A stretch of 64,000 nucleotides of DNA from Metallyticus violacea (Eukaryota > Arthropoda > Insecta > Mantodea > Metallyticidae): contig CM060835.1 in assembly GCA_030762175.1 (NCBI GenBank), positions 82,928,501 to 82,992,500 of the forward strand, given 5' to 3'. Of this stretch, positions 1 through 11,900 are shown one piece after another. Every line of letters starts with the position of its first letter. Within the stretch, counting starts at the first letter, position 1. The position numbers and the translations under genes were made by a program. A model generated the notes under the pieces. That model was not told where the DNA came from. It saw only the letters and a program-made list of their open reading frames with translations, and searched no databases.

Positions 1-862
1 AAATCAAAATTATAAAAAAATTACACTATATATATATCCTATTACATAAACCACTTATTTTCATAAATAAGATATGTGCACTATTTGCAACAATTTTGTA
101 TTTAAAAAAAAAAAGCTTTATCAAATCCTTAAAAACACTCTTTTTAGTTAGTTAATTTAAAAAAAAAGAAGAATATGCACCTAAATTAAGATTCTTGCCA
201 AATTCAATGTATTGTTTAAAACTGCTTTCCTTAATGCACTAACTATTATTACATAAAGAGAAATTAGAGTAAATTTATTGTCAAAAGAAAATACAATTTT
301 TTTTACTAAGCATTTGAGGAGCATTGCTTCAAAAATTAGTCTGTCTGCTGTTGGACAAAATTCTGTTTGATGTGATTTCTTACTCTCAGTAATGCCTTAC
401 ATAGTACTACAATGTTTTTCCTCTTCAGAACATCATCTTTCTAGTAAAATATAGACCTCAAATTGTATATTCGATGCAGAATGCATTTATTCCAGCCAAT
501 AAATGCTGTAAAAGCAGGGACTCCCATTGCTGAGTGAAGCAATGATTGCAGGAGTAATTTTTTAATGAAAACAAAAAGTCTATGGTTAGGTTTATATCAA
601 ATTTGGAAGCACAAGCAAGTCAGTACTTGTGCCAAAAAAGTAAGAGCTTATACCTACCATCAGAACTCAACATTTATAAGATATACAAGATGTATAATGC
701 CAGAGTTCCTGATCACATCAAAGTAAAAAAGTGGTTTTTCCAGAATATTTTTTCCAACAATTTCAATCTGGATTTGGCTCTCCAACAAAGATGCTTGTAG
801 CTATTGTGCAGGAATGTCCATTACTGAAATCTACCAATTATGAAAACAAAAAATCTGAACTT

Positions 863-916
863 AGAGTAGATTTAGCTGATCACAATTTAAGAGTAGACTT
901 AGCTGATCACAATTTA
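863..916. repeat. 27-bp tandem duplication, in frame
   Basis: Two 27-bp units (863-889 and 890-916) differ at one base. They duplicate nine codons (RVDLADHNL) within the TE-derived ORF, so the duplication kept frame. Confidence 0.85.
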
Positions 917-1164
917 AGGGCAAAAATCATCCATAAAAGCATTAAATAGAAGCTTATGAACAACGTCTCGTTTTCCTTTGATCTCCAACAAGTTCAACCT
1001 CTCCCTAAGCTTTCCATAAGGGAGGCTTAATATTCATACCAAATTTCATTTTATGCTCTTTGCATAACTGATATAGAAAATAAATTTCCACACTTCAGTT
1101 GCTGGACAGAAAACCAGGATGATCATGGGGCTGTTGAAGCATCTTCTGTTCTGATTTCCTCCGT

Positions 1165-1424
1165 AAATTCCAATTTGATCTTGGTAATGTAGTGGTAACC
1201 ATACTTGCCTCCTAAATCCAACATAGAGGGTTTAATCCTGGCCAGGATTGATGGAGGGCTTAAAAATCCTAAGTATGGCTTCCTTTGAAGGAGAAGAAAG
1301 CCATGGGTACCGTGTTGTAGATTTATGACACAAAAAAGAATCTCAAGCCTAATCTGCAATTTCACACCCTGAATTGAATGAATGCTGATGACCTGAGATG
1401 TTAAAGAGTGTACATAAATAAACC
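1165..1424 (+). mobile_element. SINE (tRNA-headed family S1), old copy
   Basis: Matches the intact S1 SINE at 41000: a GTAGTGGTAACCATACTTGC head, a remnant of the box B region, the AAGTATGGCTTCCTT body and a tail reading ATGCTGATGACCTGAGATG then TTAAAGAGTGTACATAAATAAA. Diverged, and inserted into the TE-derived ORF. Confidence 0.75.
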
Positions 1425-2289
1425 AAATCAAAAACAACAATTTGTTTCTTCTATTGCAATTGTAACATTTTTTGTGATGGGTATGGTGGACAAAACCAAA
1501 ACAGTCACGTCCATGAGCTTTTATGGTTGCTTTTGAAACATTTTAACCCAAATATGAACATTTCAATGATGTTTCCAGTTAGGGGATATTCATTTCTGCC
1601 TCCAGATAGAATGTTCAGAGTTACAGAAAAAGAAGACCTATTCACTTATTTTATTGGGTTCAAGATTTTTAAGTAATTATCTAAAGTGCTAAAAAAGTTA
1701 GAAGAGGATCATGTTAAAGCAATCATAAAAGGCAGGAAAGGTTAATGTTGCTGTAAAAAGGAACCTACTTTTAGATTAGATAATTCTTCTAAAAATTCTG
1801 ATTAGTTTTCAGGAGACATTCAGTGCAAAATGTTTGTGATCCAGATACTGTGACATTGATACCCAAGATTAAACCTGCTAAAAGGAATGATGTAGACAAG
1901 TTACTGAAGCAGAGATTTGGTGACAATTGGGGAAGCCTAGATTCACTGAATTTTTATCTTTGTGTCTATCAGATGGTACAAGATACTGATGAAGATAATG
2001 ATCATGAGAACATTACATGTTGATTGTCTTGATGAGGAAGAAGGATTGGGGATGTTGTGGATTAATTGCCTTTTTAAGATACCATTAAAATACATTAAAT
2101 AATAATATTTGAATTTCAAATTTGTTGTGTGTTGTTTCAAACATTAATAAGTTCATATGTTCGATGCAAAAAGCAACTTGTCCAAATATTTTTTGGGGAT
2201 TGTATGCAAACATTATAACAATTTGTTTTTTTTAACCTTATAGCCTTGTAAGGTCTTGATTTGGAAAGTTCATTTTTTATTTTTAATTT

Positions 2290-2525
2290 TAATCATTTAG
2301 GAATCAACACAGTAAAAACGAGTATAAGACCTCCATTAGATAAAATATTTTAAAATGCTAAATACATTTCTGTGGCTTTACTTCCAATGAACACAGAAGG
2401 AGTTTGAGTTAAAAACATTTAAAATAATGACACAATGATAAAACACTTGTAATGTTTCACCCTCGAAATTAAAAAATTCAGGACATGTTTCACGAGACCT
2501 TTGCTCATATTGTCAGCTGTTAAAT
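2290..2525 (-). mobile_element. Penelope-like element 3' fragment (family D)
   Basis: Shares AATCAACACAGTAAAA and the end GGACATGTTT with the copy at 60500-61250. No coding left. It carries a hammerhead-like motif at its end (2480-2518). Confidence 0.55.
2480..2518 (-). ncRNA. Hammerhead-like motif, family D
   Basis: On the minus strand: CAG, CTGACAA (G8 changed to A), hairpin ATGAG/CTCGT, GAAA, helix III ACATGT, C17, then CTG pairing back to CAG. The substituted core G should abolish cleavage. Confidence 0.45.
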
Positions 2526-3387
2526 GACTTTTTTTTTTTAGCATTTTAAAATATTTTTATCTACTAGAGATCTCACATTTTTTATCTTTATTTATCCCTT
2601 TTTGTTTGGTTGCTGTGCATTTTTTGTGATTTCTGAAAAGTTTATCTTTGCAAACGAACTGCTTTTTGAAACAATGCTCCTCATATATAATATTAGCAAC
2701 TAAAAAACCTTCTGAACTAGCAAAGAATATCAGCCATAAAACATTCATTTCACTTAAGTCAAAATGGCATAACTAAGCAAGGTGGGTAGGGAAAAAAGCA
2801 ATGAAAACAGACATCATTATCATCGCATCAACTAACGGATAAGACCCACAACCTCTTTTGGGGTTCTGAAGGACCTAATGGACCATTCAAATTTAAGTTA
2901 TACTTAATACCTACAGATGTCAAGATTGGTGGTCTGCCCATCACCTCAGGTGCCCATCTAGTATTACTAATGGTAATCCTAGACTTAAAATAGCCAGTAA
3001 ATTTGTTCCAGAACCTCTTTTTTCAGGTATTGAATTTGTGTCATAAATCTATGACACAGGACCTGAGGCTTAAAGAGAACTTTAACAGTAAAACTGCTCA
3101 CTATAGGCAAATTATGTCATGGTAGTATCTTGTAATAAAATTATGTTAATAAAATTGTCATGTCAGTCACACTAGGAGTTCACCAGCAGCTATCATTTCT
3201 TGCCTACTGAGCATGACAAAAAATTCTCAAGAAACATGGGAAAGCTTTACATCAGCTAAGACTGTACCCAAAAACCCAACAGATTGTAAGAAGATGTGCT
3301 TGTTTCCACTATAGGATGCTAATGACCATTGTAATTGTGTGCCCTTAAATCTCAGTATTACTACTTGAACACTTATAGCACAGTATT
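2526..3387. other. AT-rich spacer with a small S1 SINE remnant
   Basis: No gene recognised. About 3030-3090 resembles the S1 SINE body (ATAAATCTATGACACA, then a GACCTGAGGCTTAAAGAG-like stretch). The rest is unassigned. Confidence 0.4.
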
Positions 3388-3600
3388 TTTTGTTGGAATT
3401 GGAGCCTGGTCCCCTGGATATTCCAGTAGGTGAGCTGCTGATGAACATGGGGGCGAGATAATCAAAAGGGAAAATTTTGGATTAAAGTATTGAGGATTAA
3501 AATAGTATATTTGTATTGTATGATAATGTAATATTTAATAACACTCAAAATAATTATAGTATGGTATATAGTTAAAGTTTTGTACCTATAAAACTGACTG
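3388..3600 (+). mobile_element. 5'-truncated 3' end of the major LINE
   Basis: TTGGAGCCTGGTC and GAGCTGCTGATGAACATGGG recur at 13853-13905, immediately after the LINE at 9220-13990, so this is probably its 3'UTR without coding. Confidence 0.5.
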
Positions 3601-3639
3601 AAATGAGATTGATTTAAAAATCTATTCTATTCTAAAGGG

Positions 3640-4330
3640 TCAGCAATGCTTGACGCAACCGCAGGACCGGCCAGCAGTGTTATGTTAGTGGAGAGTATAT
3701 TTCCCCTTGCTGCACAAGGCTTCAGTATGAGTTGAACTCTTGTGGAAGTAGAAAGTGTTTGTTAGGCTATACAATACAGTGAAAGTGTATCAAGTGCAAT
3801 AGGGCAATACAAATATTCTATTCCCCAAAGAGTATTCACGTATGATTCATATGTGTGTACAGAATCAGCGTGTACTGTAAGGAGATTATTTCAACAGGAA
3901 TTTCCTGATGTTCACATTCCTAACATCAGAGTTTGATTCATTGAAGAGTATTTCGTGAAACGGATGTGTTCTTGACAGCAAACATAGACAACCATACACA
4001 GTACTGACAGAAGAAATTGCTGCCATTTCTCAGAGGGAACTGCAGAGTGTAATGAGCAATTTCATAAGCAGGTGTCAGAAATGCTTTAACAACAAAGAAA
4101 AGTGGTTCCAGCATCTCCTTGCTTAATATATGTGAGTAATTTACTTTTTTTTTAAGTGTTAATGTTATGTATGTAGAAATAACGTAACGTGGCAAACCAT
4201 ACTATATTTACTGCAGACTTTCTGTCACCTGCACTGCCGACACAGTAGCCAGCCTCGCCAGCCACATGCTGCAAAGCCGGTTGCATGAAGGATTGATCAC
4301 CCTTTACTACCAGTTACTTAATAATCACCC
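3640..4330 (+). pseudogene. Internally deleted DDE transposon (mariner-related, 'RVFTYDSY...FPD' type)
   Basis: 3825-3940 reads RVFTYDSYVCTESACTVRRL then FQQEFPDVHIPN, the helix-turn-helix start of an arthropod mariner-related transposase. 3990-4125 reads TVLTEEIAAISQRELQSVMS then FISRCQKCFNNKEKWFQHLL and a stop, the usual end of that protein. The catalytic middle is missing, which leaves a MITE-like derivative. A matching middle fragment (NWPAKS...LKNQVYHN) lies elsewhere at 41303-41640. Confidence 0.6.
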
Positions 4331-4717
4331 TCGATACAATACACTGCTCTAATGTGCTTCTGAACCATAGTTGTAAAATATCAATAACCATTATTTCAAC
4401 CTGTTAATGTGCAAGAAATTGGCTTTGTTAGACATCAGAAATAAACATGCATATGCATGAACCCATGCTTTTTCTTTAAGCTGATATCTCTGAGATGCAT
4501 GTATTACAAAACGAAATTAATTTCTCCAGTTCTCAACTTTTTATATAAAGTAAAGTCTCCTCTAACCAGTTAAACAATTTAAATGCCTTATTTCTAAGAA
4601 ACCTTCAAAATAAGATACATACGGATTTTCAAAGACATTGCTATGCTGCTACAGTCTTATCTGTACATGCTATGTTTACAAAATATATATATATATATAC
4701 AGTTATAATCTTTCATT

Positions 4718-4723
4718 TTTAAT
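4718..4723 (-). promoter_or_regulatory. Candidate poly(A) signal for CREBL2 (ATTAAA)
   Basis: ATTAAA on the minus strand 140 bp past the CREBL2 stop. AT-rich DNA produces such hexamers by chance, and further AATAAA-type sites exist downstream (for example near 2587), so this is only the nearest candidate. Confidence 0.25.
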
Positions 4724-4862
4724 TTTTACATATAGTGTATAAGTAAAATTTCTTGCATATTTACATTCCTCTTGCAAATAAGACAACATGACTGTGGCAT
4801 TGTAAGTAATGGCACTTTTCCTCTAGGTACAGGTTACAGTATTCTTCATTATAGCAGAAGTT

Positions 4863-4958
4863 CTATTTCTCTTGCTTCACAGCTCCCAACTCTTCCAGTA
4901 AAGCATGAATTCCTTCAGGAATCCTTCCTTCGTCCATTTCTCGGCCCCAGCTTCGATA
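4863..4958 (-). CDS. CREBL2: CREBL2 exon 4, C-terminus and stop
   Basis: Encodes YRSWGREMDEGRIPEGIHAL then LEELGAVKQEK and a TAG stop (4865-4863). It matches the family tail after the zipper (a Tyr-x-x-Trp, then a D-x-G-x-I-P-x-x-I-x-A-L-L pattern). The acceptor is CCATAG with almost no pyrimidine tract, so it is weak by sequence. Found by searching for the missing family tail, not from an ORF. The phase joins exon 3 exactly. Confidence 0.9.
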   Translation of the reverse strand, partial: YRSWGREMDEGRIPEGIHALLEELGAVKQEK

Positions 4959-7900
4959 CTATGGTTTCAAATTATAACATTTTAATACAATTTTATGAAA
5001 TTGTGTTACCTAAATAAAATATGTACAGAATACAGCATTTAAAGATGTGCTATAGAAATTTTAAAAAAATTGCTCAAGAAAAATGCTACATTTGTTCAGA
5101 TTCACATTCTCACACTTAAATGTATGTCAGAGACTTTTGTATGGAACTTCAAGCCTCAATGCTCTTACCTTTCAAACAACTACAAATAATAATCACTTCT
5201 GAGTAGGATATTTAGAACACTTTATAGTTTCACTTACATGAGATTTACTCAGGACATACGTTTCATGGAACTTTTTCCACATCAGCTGTTAAATGACTGT
5301 TGGGTCATTTGTAGAATCTGGGTGGGTAGGTATCTGGGTTGACTCTGGTAGTCTAGTGATAAACTTAAATAAAGTGCTGCCTACTTCCGGTATGTCAAAA
5401 TTCATGTGGATATGCTCATGTTTTTTAATATAAATCTTTTCCCATAGTTTATTCTCCCATATGTTTAGTTCTTTCGGTTGTTACAAATTTTAATAATTTG
5501 ATGCTTTTTTTCTATTTCATAGTTTCATTCCAAAAATGTGCTGCCACAGTTGATTTATCTATTTGTTTGTAACAGATGTTTCTCCAATGTTCCTTCAACC
5601 TATATTTCTTTTTGTCTTCCCTATGTAGGTTTTTTTCACAATTCTTACAATTAATCTGGTAAATACCAGATTTTTTCTCTTTGGCCTCAAATCTGTTTTG
5701 TTTAATTAAATAAATTTTTTATACTGTATTGGTTTTGAGGTGCTAAGATAATATTGTATTGCTTGAAAATAATTAAAAGATTCCAGAAACAAAAAATAAT
5801 TAAACAAATAACTTTGAGTGATTTATCAGGGAAAAAACAATTAAAAAGTTTACTTACCAGCCATCAGTCAATAAGAAATTTCAAAAAAATTTTCAACAGA
5901 ACAATATCATCACTTCAAAACCGATAGAGTGTAAAAAAATTATTAAAATTAAACAAAACAGATTTCAGGTCCAAAGAGGAAAAATCTGGTATTTACCAGA
6001 TTAATTGTAAGAAATGTGAAAAAAATCTACTTAGGAAAGACAAAGAGAATATAGGTATTAGGTTGAAGGAACATTGGAGAAACATCTGTTACAAACAAAT
6101 AGATAAATCAGCTGTGGCAGCACATTTTTGGAATTAAAGCCATGAAATAGAAAAAGGCATTAAATTACTAAAAATTGTTCAATAACTGAAAGAACTAAAC
6201 ATATGGGAAAGGATTTACATAATAAAGCACGAGCATAACCTTATGAATTTTGACATCCTGGAAGCAGACAGCACTTTTAAGTTTTATCACTAGACCACTA
6301 GAGTCAACCCAGAGACAGACAGACAGACAGACCTACCCACCCACTCACCCACCTACCACACACTCACCCACTCACCTACTCAGCTTCCATGAAACATATG
6401 TCCTGAGTAAATCTCATGTAAGTGAAACCGTAAAGAGTGTTCTAAATATCCTATTCAAAAGAGATTATAAATGGGTGTTTTACTGTGTTTGATTCCAAAT
6501 TGAATTAATATTTAAACCACAAATAAATTTCTCTCAAACATGAGCTGAAGGGTCAAACATATGGAAGAACTTTTATTTGACAGATGCCATAAATGGAGTT
6601 GAGATACCTGTGCACACTAATTAGACAGTTTCTGAAGACAATGATCTATTCCCATAGGCAACAATATTTTGTTTAGGTTAAACTGTATGATTCAGTGTTT
6701 AAAAGGTGGACAAACTGTGCATTCTATAATTTTCTTCTTTCTGTTAGTCAAAATTTGAATGTTTTTAAAACTGAATATTGTCTTAAAATGGATATAGCTT
6801 TTGCTTTAGGCATTTGATATAGCTATAGTTAAACAAATACGGAATTTGAAATCACAGTCAGATATGAAAAATTTGAGGACACAGCCAGGATTTGCACCTG
6901 ACCATTTGAGCTACCATGCCCTGTCCAACCACAATTGCAAATTTCTCCCATCTAAATCGATATATCCTGGAAACCGCTAAGCTTATCCCATTGCAGGGAT
7001 TTTGTCCCAAAGAGGAAACTCAAAACCATTATACTTATGGTCCAGCCTTCATAGTTAACCACATTGGGATTAATTTATTTGAAATGTGATTTTTATTCCA
7101 AACCTTAGCTAACACATAGCTTATGTACACATATACACACATTTCATATAAACATGGAATTCCTATTTAATTACAGTAAACTCTTGATTTAATGGATTTC
7201 AAATATAATGGATGTAATTTGATGAATAAATAATACAGGTAATGAAATAATTAATAAAAATAAATATTGCAATAGTTAATTGGCAGTAGTTTTCAATGTT
7301 TACAATTGATGACTTGGATACATTTCCATACATTCTGTTTTGTGCATACCCACCACAGTTCACATGCATGCATATGCTTTGGTTCATATGCATAACTAGC
7401 CTGGTGAGTGTAGCATTAATGTTCTTATTAAAATGAATTAATATCACAAAATTGTTTTATTTTCAGTACTATTCTTAAAAGTTTCTCTTTAACAAACATC
7501 CGTTAGCCCCTATTAGTCGTTAAACCAAGAGTTTACTGTATACCTTTTAAATGATTACCAATTATTTGAACACATGATCAGTAGCAGAAGGTCATTATGA
7601 AAAGATATATTCATTAATGTTATCCCATTCTGGCTTTTTGTTGCAATACAAGCAGTTCAGCTTTCTTTTAGATGTTCTCGAGAGGGATTAAATCATTTCC
7701 AAAATATTGTTAATTATAAATCATAAACAGTGTTTAGCCAATATTAACCTATAGGAGTGATTACTTAAATTAATTTTGGTGAGTGAAAATATTTGTTACT
7801 TTAACATATTTTTTTTAGAAAATAACTTAAGACATATTTTACAGCTTTAAATAAAGTGATAAAGTGCTTCAAAATTTACTGCACTCTTTCAAAAACTATG

Positions 7901-8874
7901 ATGCAGAAAAATTGTTCAAAGTTCCCAAAAGATTCTGATGTACATGTCAAATACTTAAATACATTATTTTTTTTCATTTTAAGAAAAAAGTTAGATTCTA
8001 TTTTAAAAACCTTAGCTATAAATTCTTCAACCTACAGACATTACAGCTGGAATTGTGTTTTTTTCAATCGTGATTCATTTATAAATGAAAAGTTATTGTT
8101 AAGAATGATATATTCTGCATTGCATGGGAGGTTATCATTTGGCTTATCAGGATCATCTGATATACTTTTTATGAATTTCATTTGGTAAGCAGTTAAAAAA
8201 CTAGATATATGTCAAGTATAGGTATTAAGCTATGGAAAGCATAGTGATGAATATTTTAATGCCTAAAATATTCCATTTTTGTCTTCAATGAATAAACATA
8301 TTGAAAACATCTTGAACCTTTTTCTGGTAATTCTAAGTTACAAGATATTAGAGTGACATAAATTGATAACTGTTGTAAAATCAATGTTCTACATTTTAAT
8401 CTGACAAATGTAATATGGAAGCCCATTTCGTTTCAGTTCCACAGTGGATTTTCTTGTAGATAACCAATATCATAATCCCATCACTGGAATAATGGATTTC
8501 AGTCTTATGGAGCAGCCAACAGAGAGTGGCATACAGAAGAAGATCCCAAACATCAAGAGAAAGATAAAAGTCTTATGTAAACACAGTAACTGCAAATATG
8601 ACATTTCATAATCAAGTTCAATGTCAAATACAATACTGCAGCATTTCTAAAGAAAAGTGAAATAATGATTTATTGTAAACAAAGATACAATTAAATACGA
8701 TTAATCTTCAACTGGCAGCAATGTGGTCAAGTGGGTAGACTGCCCACTTCCCATGCATTTATGTTGGACGAAGCAATACCTGGGCAGATTTTCTCCAGGT
8801 ACTCAGGTTTCCCCTGCCATTTATTCTGCCTTTGTTCCACCACCACCACCACCACCACCACCACCACCACCACC

Positions 8875-8941
<67 letters not shown>

Positions 8942-11900
8942 CTGTAAAAAGCAATGAAAAGCTACCACTTTGTCTAGCCCTAGGAAAAAAAAACTGTAAA
9001 GATGGCATGTTGATGGTTAGTGTTCAGTGAAGGCTCAACCTTTGGGCAAAATGCTATGAATGAATGGATTTTCAACTATATCCTTTTTGCAGTAACATTT
9101 CTTTTATCCATCCTATAGATGAGAATAAGCAAACCTTTTTCAAGTGGGGAACACCCTATTTCTGCCTCATTCGAAAATAATTTTACCATGTGATTTTTCA
9201 TGTTTTAAGTTATACAGATAAATGCAGAGTGCTAAGACAGCAATGGTAGGGAGAGGGTGTCATGAAGTTAGTTCCTGGAGTTAAAGGAAAAACGGATTAA
9301 GTAACAATGGTAGTAATGGGAATCAAACTATCATGGAAGAGATTTTATCTAGAGTAAAGGACATGGATGAGAGAATAGGAAACAAACTGAATGGAGTAGA
9401 AAAAGAAGTGATGGAAATTAAGGATGAAACAAGATATGAAGTGCAAGAAATAAGAAAGAAGTGCGGAATATCCAAAGAAGAGTAGAGGCTACGGAAGAGA
9501 GATATTGAAGGTTTAATTTAGTTATTGCAGGAGTTAAAGGAAAGGAGTGGAGTGTGACCTATACAAGAATTTAGAGAGATTTTGGAAAGAAGATTATGGA
9601 TGGTGTTATAGGGATAGGAGATTAGTGATGCTTACAGAATTGAAAGATCAAAAAGAAAAAGAATGATACTTGTGAGATTATATCTGTGTAGTTTGTGTAT
9701 GACGTTTTAAGGTAAAACAAGCAACTAAGAGGAACTGATATTTTTAACAAAGATTTATTGGTGGAGCAATGAGCCCTTAAGAAGCAATTAATTCAACAAA
9801 TGAAAATAACAAGATCAGAGAGGAAGCAGGCTTTCATTTGCAATGTACATTTGTGGATTGATGGGCAGAAGGTGGTTGTGCTGAAAAGTGATGTAAGTGG
9901 CATAAGACTGCGTCAAAAGGAAATGAATCAGCTGGATATATCAATTGCCATGGAGCAGGAAACAACACTGACAGGAAGTCCAAAAGTTGGACAGAAAGCA
10001 GCCCCATGAGCACCAGAGGATGGACTGTCTGAGTTTAGAAGAAATATGTGAGAGGAAGGAGGTGGAGAGAAGATTATATCAGACAAGAGGGTGGACTATT
10101 ATGTAGCGGGTATGTTATGAAGGAATGACGTGAGAGAGACGGTTAGGATGTGGACTGGAGGAAAGAGAAAAGAAGGCATGGTCGGAGAGCAGTAAGTGTG
10201 GGATGTAAGAAAACAGCATCATATCAACTCCAAATGATAGCATACTCGTGCTAGACGAAGACAAAGTGGCATCTTCAAGAGAGGGAATCGAGCTATGGAG
10301 CAAGAAAGTGTTAGCGAAATTCAGAAACTGAAAGGAATCACATAGGGTATGGAGGAAGTAAGGAGATGGGGCTTTGGAACTGTGAGGGTTTAAAAAATAA
10401 AATGTATACAGTGAAATTGAAACAATTACCAGGAAAAATAGATTACTTGGAAGTAGTAGAAACATGGTTAATGGAAATGAATGGAGAGATGGATGATTTC
10501 ACATATTTTGGAAAATGGAGAAGTGGTAGAAAAGAAAGGAAGAGCCTCAGGAGGCTTGGGTTTTTTTGTTAGGAAGTTGTTGAGAAAAGCAATAAGAGAA
10601 ATATGGACAGGTCAAAAATGCTTTGTGGGTTATAATGGATGATAAATTGATAGATGAAAATATCATATGTTTTTAGCAGTGGTGTATAATCCACCAGGAT
10701 CTTCGCAGTACCATAACCCTGATCTATTAAAACAAGTAAAAAGTGATATAGAGAATTTAAGAGGGAAGTATATGAATTCAGAGATTATAAGGGGGATTTC
10801 AACATCAGAGTAGGTGAGGGAGACATGGAAGTTGGGACTGATATGGTATGGAACATGAAATAATGATTAAAAAAGTTATAGTAAGGCATAGCAAAGATAA
10901 GTACAGTGATAGAGGTAGTGAAAAAATAATTAAATTCTGTGAAGTAAATGCACTAGATATTCTGGATGGTAAATATGGTGAAGATGTATTGGGGTAATTT
11001 ACTTTTGTTAATAATAATGGCCAGTGTGTTATTGGCTATAGATTATGGGAGCATATTGTTTGTAATTTTAAGATACTTAATTTTAACTCAAGTAGTGGTC
11101 ATTTTTCCCCTGGTAGTGGATATAAAAATTCAATCAGGGTATATATTGGATAATTATGGGCAAGGTAAGAATGGTACTAGGCAACATACTACATTTAAAT
11201 GGAAGGAGGATCAGAGAAATAAATTTAAACAGACTCTGGAATCAACGTATGGTCAAATATACCAACATGGAGTAATTATGTGTTAAAAAACAATTAAGTA
11301 GAGAAGGGAACCAGTAACATAAATACATTAATGCAAAGAGCTGGAGATGGGATGAAAAAGGGGATGGGAGTTGAAAGGGGCAAAGATGGTATGATGATGA
11401 ATGTAAAGTAACAAAAAAAAGTGTTGAAACAAATGCTGATAACATGGAGAGATGCAGAAAATGAGGAGTCAAAGAAAGAATATTTAGAGGGGTAAATAGT
11501 TTATAAATTGTTGATTTAGAGCAAGATACATGAGTGGAGGAGAATTTAATTGGGATATTAAGTGAAGGACATATTAGTAGGATATGGAAAATGTTAAAAG
11601 TAACTTATAACAAATTTGTTACTAAATCCAGGGGAGTGGATAAGATATTTTAGAACTCTTTTTGGTGAGCATAGTGGTTTAAAAGCAATACCAAGGTTAG
11701 AAGTAGGAATAGGCTATGTAAAAAATGTTGTTTAATCAGATGAGGGATGAAGTAGTAGTTCAACAAGTGAAATTAATGAAAAAGAATAAAGCAACAGGAA
11801 TAAATGGTATCCCACCAGAATTTATAAAAGATGTGTTGTGATGTTAACAGAGTTAAGTTACTCAATGTTTAACTTAATTACAGCAAAGGAAAGTGTCCAG

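Larger units (their letters stand above)
570..2030 (+). pseudogene. Decayed TE-derived ORF of an arthropod multi-copy family ('DGYGGQNQN' type)
   Basis: Successive plus-strand frames read SLYLPSELNIYKIYKMYNAR and FNLDLA/FGSPTKM near 640-800, then SFSFDLQQVQPLPKLSI near 965-1015. After a SINE insertion follow DGYGGQNQNS, FPVRGYSFLPPDRMFRVTEK near 1490-1635 and KRNDVDKLLKQRFGDNWGSL near 1878-1940. This order is that of a widespread uncharacterised transposon protein, possibly DDE-type with an Asp in DGxGGQNxN. Many stops and shifts: dead. Family recognition is from memory of its motifs; a search is needed to name it. Confidence 0.6.
5205..6440. mobile_element. Penelope-like inverted pair, family B
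   Basis: Left arm (5205-5765, minus) and right arm (5766-6440, plus) are 5'-truncated copies joined head to head. The right arm reads KSGIYQINCKKCEKNLLRKD (GIY-YIG endonuclease start) and KSAVAAHFWN. Both arms end in the same CTGAGTAAATCTCATGTAAG sequence. Stops in every copy. The right arm also holds a (GACA)n/(CCCA)n run at 6311-6372. Confidence 0.8.

Noticed and set aside
863..916. Possible start of a protein repeat domain (RVDLADHNL twice)
   Set aside because: Only two units, in a dead TE-derived ORF; a simple duplication.
7856..8188. 110-residue plus-strand ORF
   Set aside because: No domain, no splice context and low-complexity composition; probably chance in AT-rich DNA.
8723..9030. 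Three overlapping ORFs with Pro/Ser, Val/Met and Thr/Ile homopolymers
   Set aside because: They are translations of the (CCA)n(TCA)n microsatellite and SINE, not proteins.
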